A stretch of DNA of 64,000 nt. Origin: GCA-2731375 sp964631725 (GTDB lineage: Bacteria > Pseudomonadota > Alphaproteobacteria > GCA-2731375). Where the stretch lies: assembly GCA_964631725.1 (NCBI GenBank), contig CAZVYX010000025.1:17457-81456 (forward strand). Reading direction: 5' to 3'. The position numbers were made by a program, and so were the translations under genes. A model generated the notes under the pieces. The model worked only from the letters and a program-made list of their open reading frames with translations. It was not told where the DNA came from and did not search any database. Below are positions 18,356 through 27,003 of the stretch, piece after piece (position 1 is the stretch's first letter; each line of letters opens with the position of its first letter).

Positions 18356-19510
18356 ATGTCTTGGACACATCGGGAAAGAATTCTGGCGGCGCTGAACCAC
18401 GAAGAACCGGACCGGGTGCCAATCGACTTCGGCGGCGCCGAGTTCACCTCCATCACCCTGGCCGGATATGAGCGTCTGAAGAAACACATGGGTGTCACGA
18501 CACCGACCAAGGTAATGTCGATTATCCACTCCGCCGCGCACCCGGCTGAGGAAGTCCTGGAGAAATTCGGCGTCGATACCCGCAACGTCCAACCCGGTCC
18601 CTACAAGGACGGGCCCGATCACTGGATTGACGACAACAACTACATCGACATGTTCCAGGTCCTCTGGCAACGCACCGAGAAGGATGTCGATCAGCACTTT
18701 CTGCATCAGGACGGACCATTTCACGGCGGCAAGCTGACCGTCGAGCGGGTTGAGGAATTCGACTGGCCGAATGGCGCCAACCCTGGTTTCGCCGAAGGCG
18801 TCAGGGAAAGGGTGCAGGAGATCAAGGCCAAGGGCGAACACGCGGTCTGCCTCTATTTGCCGGGCGGCGTTGTGCATCGGGGCTATGCCATGCGTGGTTT
18901 CGAGAGCTACCTGAAGGATCTGTACAAGGCGCCCGAGGCGCTGCAGCTGATGATGGACAAGCTGTGTGATTTCTGGTGCGACACGGCGCGGGTGATGATC
19001 GAGGCCGCCGGCCCGGAAAACGTCGACATCATCTATTTTGGCGAAGATCTGGGCACCCAGGACAGCTGCATGTTCGACCCCGAGACGATCTACAAAAACT
19101 ACTTGAAGCCGCGTCACCGCCGCATGGTGCAAACGGTCAAGGACATGACCAACAACCAGGCCAAGGTATGCTTCCACTGCTGTGGCTCCGCCTATCACTT
19201 CATACCGCATCTGATCGACGTCGGCGTGGATGCCCTGAACCCGGTTCAGGTCACCGCCGCCAATATGGAGCCCGAGCGTCTGAAGGGTGAATTTGGCGAT
19301 CGGATTTCCTTCTGGGGCGGCATCAACACGCAGCAGACCCTGCCCTTCGGCACGGCCGAGGAAGTAGCGGCGGAAACCAAGCGGATCATTAGCATTCTCG
19401 GCAAGGGCGGCGGCTATATTCTTAACAGCGTGCATAATATCCAGGCCGAGGTACCGCCCGAAAATATTATCGCCATGTTCGAAACCGGCACCAACCACCG
19501 CTATCAATAA
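18356..19510 (+). CDS. URO-D-family corrinoid methyltransferase
   Basis: 384 residues, paralogue of the 9740 product over its whole length (shared FFGEDLGTQD-type segment, FHCCGSAY zinc motif, INTQ, HNIQ end). It probably methylates the corrinoid protein encoded immediately upstream. The N-terminal third differs most from the 9740 product, which is where substrate specificity would be expected. The operon continues into the DUF1638 gene after ~120 bp. Confidence 0.88.
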   Translation: MSWTHRERILAALNHEEPDRVPIDFGGAEFTSITLAGYERLKKHMGVTTPTKVMSIIHSAAHPAEEVLEKFGVDTRNVQPGPYKDGPDHWIDDNNYIDMFQVLWQRTEKDVDQHFLHQDGPFHGGKLTVERVEEFDWPNGANPGFAEGVRERVQEIKAKGEHAVCLYLPGGVVHRGYAMRGFESYLKDLYKAPEALQLMMDKLCDFWCDTARVMIEAAGPENVDIIYFGEDLGTQDSCMFDPETIYKNYLKPRHRRMVQTVKDMTNNQAKVCFHCCGSAYHFIPHLIDVGVDALNPVQVTAANMEPERLKGEFGDRISFWGGINTQQTLPFGTAEEVAAETKRIISILGKGGGYILNSVHNIQAEVPPENIIAMFETGTNHRYQ

Positions 19511-19628
19511 CCGGCGCCGCGTTCCACCGCATGGCAAGGGATACCGTGGGTGAAATGGAATTTTATATATGGTAGCTTGGCCCGCACATGCCGGTGCCTT
19601 CATTGCCAGATAAATGGGGTGAGATAGG

Positions 19629-20234
19629 TTGGAGAATAAGATCGACAGACCGACAACGCTGGTTATTTGCTGCGGTGCCGTGGCGCGGGAAATCGTCGGC
19701 ATCGTCAAGGACAACGGCTGGGACCACATCAAGGTCGAATGCCTGCCGGCGAAACTGCACAACAGCCCCGATGTGCTGCCCGAGGGCGTGCGCGCCAAGA
19801 TCACGGCCGGCCGCGAGAAATTCGACCATATCATCGTGCTCTACAGTGACTGCGGCACCGGCGGCCTGATGGAAAAGATGCTGCAGGAGGAAGGCATCGA
19901 CGGCATCGGCGGTGCCCATTGCTACGAAGTATTCACCGGCCGCGCACGCTTCAAGGAAATCATCGACGACGAACCCGGCTGCTTCTTCCTGACCGACTTC
20001 CTGGCCCGTCATTTCGAGAAACTGGTTTTCCAGGGTCTTGGCCTGGACCGCTTTCCCAGCCTGCGGGACACATACTTCGCTCACTACAAGAAAATGGTCT
20101 ATCTGGCGCAGACCGAGAATGAGGAACTTGTCGCCTATGCCGAACGGGCGGCGGCCAGCGTCGATCTGGAGTTCGAATTGCGCCATACCGGGGTCGGCGG
20201 CTTCGAATCTTTTCTGGCCGCGCGCCAGACCTAA
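19629..20234 (+). CDS. DUF1638 protein
   Basis: 201 residues, TTG start with a GGGGTGAG stretch upstream; no in-frame ATG gives a sensible N-terminus. It begins TLVICCGAVAREI and has the conserved LYSDCGTGGLMEKML and GAHCYEVFTG segments of DUF1638. This family is repeatedly found beside corrinoid methyltransferases in archaea and bacteria, but no activity is established. Conserved cysteines and histidines suggest metal or cofactor binding. It is 15 bp upstream of metV. Confidence 0.8.
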   Translation: MENKIDRPTTLVICCGAVAREIVGIVKDNGWDHIKVECLPAKLHNSPDVLPEGVRAKITAGREKFDHIIVLYSDCGTGGLMEKMLQEEGIDGIGGAHCYEVFTGRARFKEIIDDEPGCFFLTDFLARHFEKLVFQGLGLDRFPSLRDTYFAHYKKMVYLAQTENEELVAYAERAAASVDLEFELRHTGVGGFESFLAARQT

Positions 20235-20249
20235 CGGAAAGCCTTCAAT

Positions 20250-20747
20250 ATGTACGCCGTTCGACGCTGGGCCACGCGCAACGCCCGTTCGCTCGAATGG
20301 CTGTACCGGGTTTCGGCCACCGCCTTCCAGGCCTGCGAACCGATGTGGCTCAAGATTGGCGCGCGACGCCTGGAAAAACCATTCGCCGCCACCGAGGGCT
20401 GGATCAAGGGCCTGATGTTTGACTGCCAAATGTGTGGCCGCTGCGTCCTTTCCAGCACCGGCATGACCTGCCCGGCGAACTGCCCCAAGTCCGTGCGCAA
20501 CGGACCCTGCGGCGGCGTGCGCGCCAACGGCCACTGCGAAGTCGAGCCGGAAATGCGTTGCGTCTGGGTGGAAGCCTGGGAAGGCGCCAAGCGCATGCGT
20601 GAGACAGAGGCCTTTCACCACCCCCTGCCCCCACGGGAATGCGACATTGAAGGCACGTCGGCCTGGCTGCGCCTGATGTCGGAAAAGGCCGCGCGGCGCG
20701 CGACGGAGGCGCAGACGGCGACCAGCGCCAAGGAAACACCGGCATGA
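20250..20747 (+). CDS. metV: MetV-like methylenetetrahydrofolate reductase partner
   Basis: 165 residues, methylene-tetrahydrofolate reductase C-terminal domain family. The centre is cysteine-rich (MFDCQMCGRCVL, GMTCPANCPKS, GPCGGV, GHCEVEP, RCVWVEAW), consistent with metal or FeS binding. In acetogens MetV forms a complex with MetF and is needed for ferredoxin- or NADH-linked activity. Here it overlaps the metF start by 4 bp (ATGA), indicating translational coupling. Confidence 0.85.
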   Translation: MYAVRRWATRNARSLEWLYRVSATAFQACEPMWLKIGARRLEKPFAATEGWIKGLMFDCQMCGRCVLSSTGMTCPANCPKSVRNGPCGGVRANGHCEVEPEMRCVWVEAWEGAKRMRETEAFHHPLPPRECDIEGTSAWLRLMSEKAARRATEAQTATSAKETPA

Positions 20748-21781
20748 GTCCCGAAGGCAACGGTGGCTTTCACGACTATCCGGTTCCGCCGGGCGGCTCC
20801 TCGCACGGGCGCCTGGAGCGGGTATTACGTTCGGGCCGCTTTGCCGTCACCGCCGAACTCAATCCACCGGACTCCGCCGACCCCGAGGATACTTTCCGAC
20901 AGGCCCTCGTCCTCTCCAGTGTCTGCGATGCCATCAACGCGACGGATGCCTCCGGCGCTAATTGCCATATGTCCAGTATCGGCATTTGTGCCCTGCTGAC
21001 GCGGGCTGGATACTCGCCGGTACTGCAAATTTCCTGCCGTGACCGGAACCGCATCGCGATCCAGGGCGATGTCCTCGGCGCCGCCGCCATGGGCGTGCAC
21101 AACATCCTCTGCCTGACCGGTGATGGGGTGGAGACCGGCGATCAGCCGGGCGCCAAACCGGTATTCGACCTTGATTCCACCTCTCTGCTGGAGATCATCC
21201 GCGGCATGCGGGATGACGGAGTATTCAGTTCGGGCCGCAAGATTACCGCGCCGCCCAAAGTATTCCTGGGCGCCGCCGCCAATCCCTTCGCACCACCCTA
21301 TGATTGGCGGCCCTTGCGCCTAGCCAAGAAGATCGAGGCCGGGGCCCAATTCGTGCAGACCCAGTACTGTTTCGATATCGACATGCTGGTGCGCTACATG
21401 ACGGTGGTGCGGGATCTTGGCTTGGACAAGAAATGCTTCATCCTGGTCGGCGTCGGACCCATGGCCTCGGCCCGCACAGCCAATTGGATCCGCAACAACG
21501 TACCCGGCGTTCATATTCCCGACGCCATCATTGAGCGCCTCAAGGGGGCGAAAAAACAGAAGGCCGAAGGCAAGAAAATCTGCGTCGAGCTGATCCAGCA
21601 GATCCGGGAAATTCCCGGCGTCTCCGGCGTACACGTGATGGCCTATCGGCAGGAAGAGTTCGTCACAGAAATTATTTCAGAGTCCCGGATATTGAAGAAC
21701 CGCGTCATCGACAAGGCGGCGGCGGCACGCTTCGAGGCACCGGACCAAAGACAACAACAGAGGAAAGGTACATCGGCATGA
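20744..21781 (+). CDS. metF: Methylenetetrahydrofolate reductase
   Basis: 345 residues, FAD-containing TIM barrel. Typical segments: FAVTAELNPPDSADP at the N-terminus, LCLTGDG, and GAQFVQTQYCFD. It interconverts methyl- and methylene-tetrahydrofolate; in this context the oxidative direction is expected. The length and the MetV partner match the acetogen-type enzyme rather than the short proteobacterial MetF. Overlaps of 4 bp with both neighbours place it in a tight metV-metF-methyltransferase operon. Confidence 0.92.
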   Translation: MSPEGNGGFHDYPVPPGGSSHGRLERVLRSGRFAVTAELNPPDSADPEDTFRQALVLSSVCDAINATDASGANCHMSSIGICALLTRAGYSPVLQISCRDRNRIAIQGDVLGAAAMGVHNILCLTGDGVETGDQPGAKPVFDLDSTSLLEIIRGMRDDGVFSSGRKITAPPKVFLGAAANPFAPPYDWRPLRLAKKIEAGAQFVQTQYCFDIDMLVRYMTVVRDLGLDKKCFILVGVGPMASARTANWIRNNVPGVHIPDAIIERLKGAKKQKAEGKKICVELIQQIREIPGVSGVHVMAYRQEEFVTEIISESRILKNRVIDKAAAARFEAPDQRQQQRKGTSA

Positions 21782-22641
21782 CCGACACAATACTTAGCTC
21801 CGCAACCAAGGAAGTCGTGATCGGCTTCGAGCGTCCGTTCGTCGTCATCGGCGAACGCATCAACCCCACCGGGCGCAAGAAGCTGGCGGAGCAAATGGCC
21901 GCGGGCGATTATTCCCGCGTCGAAGCCGACGCCCTGGCGCAGGTTGAGGCCGGCGCCCACGTGCTCGACGTCAACGCCGGCGTGCCGATGGCGGACGAGG
22001 CCAAGATGATGCAGGACATGGTGGCTCTGGTGCAATCGCTGACCGACGCACCGCTATGCCTGGATAGCTCCATGCCGGCGGCGTTGGAGGCCGGCCTGGC
22101 GGCGTGCGATGGCAAGGCTCTGGTCAACTCGGTCACGGGAGAGGAAGAGAGCCTTGAAGCGGTATTGCCGCTGGTCAAGAAACATGGCGCGGCGGTGGTC
22201 GCCATCTGCAATGACGAGGAAGGCATTTCGGAGGATGTCGACAAGCGCTTCGCCGTGGCCAGGAAGATCCTTGAGCGCGCCGCCGATCACGGCATCGGAA
22301 AGGAAGACGTCGTGGTCGATCCACTGGTCATGCCGGTTGGCGCCGTGGGCAATTCCGGCCGGGCGGCGCTGGCGCTGGTGCGCCGCTTTCGTGAGGAGCT
22401 GGGGGTCAACACCACCTGTGGCGCGTCCAATGTCAGTTTCGGCCTGCCCAACCGGGTGGATCTGAACGGCGCCTTCATGGCGATGTTGATCGGCGCCGGC
22501 CTGACCTCGGCGATCACCAATCCATTGCACCTGGACGTCATGACGTCGATCACCGGGGCGGAAGTTTTGGCCGGCATCGACGACCGCTGCAAACGCTGGA
22601 TGAAGCGCTGCCGCCGGCTGGCCAAGGAGGCGGCGGCCTAG
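21778..22641 (+). CDS. Methyltetrahydrofolate:corrinoid methyltransferase (AcsE/CmuB/MtrH-type)
   Basis: 287 residues, dihydropteroate-synthase-fold pterin-binding domain. Characteristic pieces: GERINPTGRKKL, VLDVNAGVP, NSVTGEEE and CGASNVSFGLPNR. It would accept the methyl group from methyl-corrinoid proteins and pass it to tetrahydrofolate, the step done by CmuB in chloromethane degraders. It is the only such enzyme in the window, so all methyltransferase systems here may converge on it. It is co-translated with metF. Confidence 0.9.
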   Translation: MTDTILSSATKEVVIGFERPFVVIGERINPTGRKKLAEQMAAGDYSRVEADALAQVEAGAHVLDVNAGVPMADEAKMMQDMVALVQSLTDAPLCLDSSMPAALEAGLAACDGKALVNSVTGEEESLEAVLPLVKKHGAAVVAICNDEEGISEDVDKRFAVARKILERAADHGIGKEDVVVDPLVMPVGAVGNSGRAALALVRRFREELGVNTTCGASNVSFGLPNRVDLNGAFMAMLIGAGLTSAITNPLHLDVMTSITGAEVLAGIDDRCKRWMKRCRRLAKEAAA

Positions 22642-22678
22642 GCCGCCTTGCCACCGGTGGCAATAAGGGGAGATTGCA

Positions 22679-23833
22679 ATGCCTGAAATGACGCACCGGG
22701 AGCGGGTCATGGCGGCCTTGAACCATCGCCAGCCGGACCGCACACCGATCGATTTCGGCGGCACCTTCACGACAACGATTTTCCATGCGGCCTACGAGCG
22801 TTTGAAGGACCATCTGGACATCGATCACGAAACCCAGATCTATTCCAAGACCCGCCGCCTGGCCGTGCCCGACAGGGCGGTATTGGAACATTTCGACGTC
22901 GATACCCGCATGGTCGGGCTCGGCGCCTATGCCGGCGATCAGCACGAAGTTGATGACGACACCTATTTCGACGAATGGGGCACGACCTGGAAAAAGGCGG
23001 ACGACGGCCATTATCTATACGTCGATGGACCATTCTTCGATCAAAAGAAGCCCGGTCAGGCGGGCCTCGACAAGCTGGACAACGGGACTTGGCCCGACCC
23101 GGAGAACCCGGGCTATTACGAAGGCCTGCTGGAACGCGCACAGGTGCAACGGGCAACGGGATGCGCGGTAATCTTGAACATGCCCGTCGGCATCATTCAC
23201 CAGGGACAATTCCTGCGCGGCTTTGGTGATTGGCTGAAAGATCTTTATAAGAACCGCGAATTCTCGGCCCGAATGATGGACATCATCGCGGACCGTTGGA
23301 TTGCCGTGGCGGAAAACGCCCTGGATATTGTCGGTGACAATGTCGACATCGTTTTTCTCGGCGATGATCTGGCGGCGCAAATGGCCCCACTGTTCAATCC
23401 GGAGATCTATCGCGAACTGATCAAGCCGCGCCACGAAAGGATGCTCAGCGCCGTTAAATCGAAGGCGGATGTGAAGGTTCTGTATCACAGTTGCGGCGCG
23501 GTCAGCGACATGATCGACGATCTGATCGACATCGGCGTTGACGCCATCAACCCGGTACAGGTCGCGGCCAACGGCATGGAATTGACTGATTTGAAGGCGC
23601 GGTTCGGCGACCGCGTTACTTTTTGGGGCGCCATTGATACGCAAGGCGTCCTGCCCTTCGGCACGGCCGAGGAAGTGCGCGCGGAAGTCCGCCGTACCGT
23701 GGACATTCTGGGTCCCGGCGGCGGCTTCGTCCTCAACAGCGTGCATAACATTCAGGACGATGTGACCGCGGAGAATGTCGTCGCGATGTTTGACGAGGCG
23801 CGGCGCTACGCCGGCCCCGATGCTTCGGCTTAG
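22679..23833 (+). CDS. URO-D-family corrinoid methyltransferase
   Basis: 384 residues, third stand-alone member. It keeps the zinc motif as HSCG (YHSCGAVSDM) and the terminal HNIQ segment but is the most divergent of the three. Unlike the other two it has no corrinoid gene directly upstream; it follows the tetrahydrofolate methyltransferase by ~40 bp. It may use one of the shared carriers or act on the pterin side, as proposed for CmuC-like proteins. Confidence 0.87.
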   Translation: MPEMTHRERVMAALNHRQPDRTPIDFGGTFTTTIFHAAYERLKDHLDIDHETQIYSKTRRLAVPDRAVLEHFDVDTRMVGLGAYAGDQHEVDDDTYFDEWGTTWKKADDGHYLYVDGPFFDQKKPGQAGLDKLDNGTWPDPENPGYYEGLLERAQVQRATGCAVILNMPVGIIHQGQFLRGFGDWLKDLYKNREFSARMMDIIADRWIAVAENALDIVGDNVDIVFLGDDLAAQMAPLFNPEIYRELIKPRHERMLSAVKSKADVKVLYHSCGAVSDMIDDLIDIGVDAINPVQVAANGMELTDLKARFGDRVTFWGAIDTQGVLPFGTAEEVRAEVRRTVDILGPGGGFVLNSVHNIQDDVTAENVVAMFDEARRYAGPDASA

Positions 23834-23909
23834 AACCACATTCCTGTTATTTTAGCGTATGATGGAAATGCTCAAAGATGGCGGGGAAGACCGCTTTGGG
23901 AGATGGGGA

Positions 23910-24209
23910 ATGAAATCATATCAGGGTTCGCGCACCATTGACGGGATCGCCGTCACGGTGGATGGGCAGCCGTTGGATGAGCGTTACGATTTGAAGCGCT
24001 TCACCGACAGCGGCTTTGAATGGACATATGAAGGAAAGGAACCGGCGCAGTTAGCTCTGGCGTTGCTGGCAGATCATTTGGGGGATGACGATCGCGCGTT
24101 GGCGCTCTGTAAGGGCTTCATGAGCCTGACCGTGGCCAATCTAGACAATGACTGGCAGCTAAGTACGGCGGAAATCGATCAGGCTGTGCGGACATTGGAA
24201 GCGACCTAG
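23910..24209 (+). CDS. DUF6166 small protein
   Basis: 99 residues from ATG 23910, preceded by GGGAG at 7 nt; the frame is open further up but gives no sensible N-terminus. The conserved core is VTVDGQPLDERYDL, GFEWTYEG and AQLALALLADHLGDD. The family is widespread, of unknown function. Nothing links it specifically to the C1 genes except position. Confidence 0.7.
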   Translation: MKSYQGSRTIDGIAVTVDGQPLDERYDLKRFTDSGFEWTYEGKEPAQLALALLADHLGDDDRALALCKGFMSLTVANLDNDWQLSTAEIDQAVRTLEAT

Positions 24210-24260
24210 GCAGTGGCCCGACAAGCATCGCCTCCGCTGCGGGAATTAGTGATGTACGAG

Positions 24261-24280
24261 TGATATATCAACGGTATAAT
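24261..24280 (+). promoter_or_regulatory. Promoter with palindromic operator, fatty acid hydroxylase-family gene
   Basis: TGATATATCA (24261-24270) is a perfect palindrome directly before TATAAT (24275-24280), a perfect -10 hexamer. The palindrome would sit between -35 and -10, a classic repressor position. It shares TGATATA/TATATCA half-sites with the GntR promoter at 15543. Confidence 0.45.
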
Positions 24281-24338
24281 GTTGACTGAGCTACGGAAGC
24301 GTCCCAGGGGTGGGACATCGGATGGGGAGATTTTTGAG

Positions 24339-25112
24339 ATGATGACAGACAGGCAAGCAAACTTTCGCCGCGAATATCGTTCACGCATCGCCGGCTGGTA
24401 CAACGGTTATGCCCATGTCGCCGTGATTTATGGCATCGGCCTGGCGGCCATGTATGTCTACCTTGCCAATATCGAAAATGTGTTGTGGTGGGAGTGGCTG
24501 GTCATCCCAGCCGTCGGCATCGGCTGCAATATGTTCGAATGGTTCCTGCACATGCACATCATGCACCGGCCGAAGAACGTGCGCGGACTGCGGGCGATAT
24601 ATCAACGCCACACCTTGAACCATCATCAGTTTTTTACCGACCAGGAAATGCGCTTCCGAGACAATCAGGATTGGCGCGTAACGTTCTTTCCGCCCTATGC
24701 GCTGATCGTTTTCATTTTGATGTCCGCCGTCGGCGCCGCCATCGTCTCACTTGTGCTGACCAGCAACGCCGCCTGGCTCTTGATGGCATCAACAACGGGC
24801 ATGTATCTGATTTATGAATTCATGCACTTCTGCTGCCATGTGGATGAAAACGCCTTTGTCCGGCTGTGCCCGTTCGTCAACACCATCCGCCGTCATCATA
24901 CGGCGCATCACAATGACCGCCTGATGATGGAGATCAACATGAACCTGACATTCCCCATCGCGGACTGGCTCATGGGAACCTCGGATCTCAACCGCGGACC
25001 GCTCGGACATATCTTCAACGGCTACAGCACCAAGCATTTGAAGTCGAACCTAAAGGGAAAACCTTTAAGCCCCATTGAAGCTGCCGCCGCGCCCATTCCC
25101 ATCGAAACCTGA
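24339..25112 (+). CDS. Sterol desaturase / fatty acid hydroxylase-family membrane protein
   Basis: 257 residues from ATG 24339. Several hydrophobic segments (~25-45, 50-65, 125-165). Histidine boxes typical of di-iron membrane hydroxylases are visible: HRPKN, RHTLNHHQFF, HFCCHVDEN and RRHHTAHHND. It inserts oxygen or a double bond into a lipid or alkyl substrate at the membrane; the substrate is unknown. Monocistronic by position, with its own promoter. Confidence 0.82.
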   Translation: MMTDRQANFRREYRSRIAGWYNGYAHVAVIYGIGLAAMYVYLANIENVLWWEWLVIPAVGIGCNMFEWFLHMHIMHRPKNVRGLRAIYQRHTLNHHQFFTDQEMRFRDNQDWRVTFFPPYALIVFILMSAVGAAIVSLVLTSNAAWLLMASTTGMYLIYEFMHFCCHVDENAFVRLCPFVNTIRRHHTAHHNDRLMMEINMNLTFPIADWLMGTSDLNRGPLGHIFNGYSTKHLKSNLKGKPLSPIEAAAAPIPIET

Positions 25113-25222
25113 AACCCGCGGCGCTGTCTCTGCGCCCATGCGATCGTTTCGAAGTGAGTGGACGCCGGCCTCGACATAACGAGAATAACAGGGAATAGCT
25201 CAGTCCCTTCAGGAGAGATGGC

Positions 25223-26914
25223 ATGAACAGTGATATTGATATTGCCCGGCGCGCGGTCATGAAACCCATTGAGGAGATCGGCGCCCGCGTCGATATTCCG
25301 TCCTCGGCGCTATATCGTTTCGGCGATCACAAGGCGAAAATTTCACCTGACTTCATCAAGGCTCAGGAAGACAAGCCCGACGGCAAGCTGATCCTGGTGA
25401 CGGCGATTACGCCGACGCCGGCGGGTGAAGGCAAGACAACGACCAGTGTCGGCCTGGGCGACGCCCTGAACCGGATCGGCGAGAGGACGATGATATGCCT
25501 GCGCGAACCCTCGTTGGGCCCGTGCTTCGGTGTCAAGGGCGGCGCGGCGGGCGGCGGTTATGCCCAGGTCGTACCCATGGAGGATATCAACCTTCATTTT
25601 ACCGGCGATTTTCACGCCATCGGGGCGGCCAACAATCTGCTGGCGGCGATGCTGGACAACCACATCTACTGGGGCAACGAAAACCGCATCGACGAACGCC
25701 GCATCACCTGGAAGCGGGTGGTCGACATGAATGACCGCGCCCTGCGCAATGTGGTCAATTCGCTGGGCGGTGTCGCCAACGGCTTTCCCCGCGAGGATGG
25801 CTTCGATATCACCGTGGCGTCCGAGGTCATGGCGATTTTCTGTCTGGCCACCGATCTGGCCGACCTGAAGCGGCGGCTCGCCAATATCATCGTCGGACGA
25901 ACCCGCAAACGCGAACCTGTCTACGCCCGCGATATCAAAGCGGAAGGTTCCATGGCAACCCTGCTGCGCGATGCCTTGATGCCGAACCTGGTACAAACCC
26001 TGGAAAACAACCCGGCCATAATTCATGGCGGGCCATTCGCCAATATCGCCCATGGCTGCAATTCGGTGATCGCCACCAAGGCAGGCCTGAAAATGGCCGA
26101 CTACGTGGTGACGGAAGCCGGTTTCGGGGCCGATCTTGGGGCGCAAAAATTCTTCGATATCAAATGCCGCAAGGCGGGGCTGGAGCCCTCGGCAGTGGTT
26201 CTGGTCGCCACTATTCGGGCCCTGAAAATGCATGGCGGCGTGGAAAAGGCTGACCTGGGCGACGAGAACGTGGCGGCCGTCACCGAGGGTTGTGTCAATC
26301 TGGCCCGCCATGTGGAGAACCTGCATGCCTATGGCCTGCCCATCACGGTGGCGATCAACCGCTTTTCAGCTGATACCGATGACGAGGTCGCGGCCGTTCA
26401 CCAGGCCTGCGCCGAATTGGGTGTCCAGGCCCACGAATGCACCCATTGGGCCGATGGCGGTGCCGGCGCCGAAGATCTGGCACGGGCCGTGGTAAAACTG
26501 GCCAACGGTGAAGGCCTGGATGCCGGCGCTGGCAGCGAGGGCTTCCGTTTGCTGTACCCCGACAATTTGCCGCTCTGGGAAAAGGTGCGGACAGTGGCCC
26601 AGCGCATCTACGGCGCCAGCGGCATTATCGCCGATCAAAAAGTGCGCAATCAATTCCGTGATCTACAGGCCCAAGGATTTGGTCATTTCCCGGTCTGCAT
26701 CGCCAAGACACAATATTCCTTCTCGACCGACCCATTGCTAAAGGGCGCACCCAGCGGCCATGTGGTGCCGGTGCGGGAGGTCCGGCTGTCCGCCGGCGCC
26801 GAGTTCGTTGTAGTGGTGTGCGGTGACATCATGACCATGCCCGGCCTGCCGCGCGTCCCTGCCGCCAATGCTATCGACATCGACGAGAACGGAGAAATAC
26901 AGGGCTTGTTCTAG
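25223..26914 (+). CDS. fhs: Formate-tetrahydrofolate ligase
   Basis: 563 residues, full length. The ATP-binding P-loop TPAGEGKTTTSVGLGDAL is at ~residue 57, followed by LREPSLGPCFGVKGGAAGGG, the family signature. It reversibly joins formate to tetrahydrofolate with ATP. Beside demethylation genes, the likely direction is formyl-THF to formate with ATP gain, the end of methyl oxidation. FolD and FchA, needed between MetF and Fhs, are not in this window. AGGAGA precedes the ATG. Confidence 0.95.
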   Translation: MNSDIDIARRAVMKPIEEIGARVDIPSSALYRFGDHKAKISPDFIKAQEDKPDGKLILVTAITPTPAGEGKTTTSVGLGDALNRIGERTMICLREPSLGPCFGVKGGAAGGGYAQVVPMEDINLHFTGDFHAIGAANNLLAAMLDNHIYWGNENRIDERRITWKRVVDMNDRALRNVVNSLGGVANGFPREDGFDITVASEVMAIFCLATDLADLKRRLANIIVGRTRKREPVYARDIKAEGSMATLLRDALMPNLVQTLENNPAIIHGGPFANIAHGCNSVIATKAGLKMADYVVTEAGFGADLGAQKFFDIKCRKAGLEPSAVVLVATIRALKMHGGVEKADLGDENVAAVTEGCVNLARHVENLHAYGLPITVAINRFSADTDDEVAAVHQACAELGVQAHECTHWADGGAGAEDLARAVVKLANGEGLDAGAGSEGFRLLYPDNLPLWEKVRTVAQRIYGASGIIADQKVRNQFRDLQAQGFGHFPVCIAKTQYSFSTDPLLKGAPSGHVVPVREVRLSAGAEFVVVVCGDIMTMPGLPRVPAANAIDIDENGEIQGLF

Positions 26915-26977
26915 CGCATGTCGGATTTAACCAAACCCGAACCCACGCGCTAAAACCTTTAGAATAGAGCACCTTAG

Positions 26978-26997
26978 CCGCATTCAAATGAATGCGG
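26978..26997. terminator. Hairpin between convergent fhs and MFS genes
   Basis: CCGCATTC-AAAT-GAATGCGG, a perfect 8-bp stem with 4-nt loop, extended outward by CTTAG/CTAAG pairing that reaches the MFS stop codon. It sits between convergent genes and probably ends transcription in both directions, although T-tracts are weak. Confidence 0.55.
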
Positions 26998-27003
26998 GTT
27001 GCG

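Noticed and set aside
18239..19834. Open frame of 531 codons on the minus strand opposite the 18356 methyltransferase
   Set aside because: It mirrors a clearly recognisable plus-strand gene in GC-rich DNA, has no protein-family features, and similar antisense frames occur opposite the paralogous genes.
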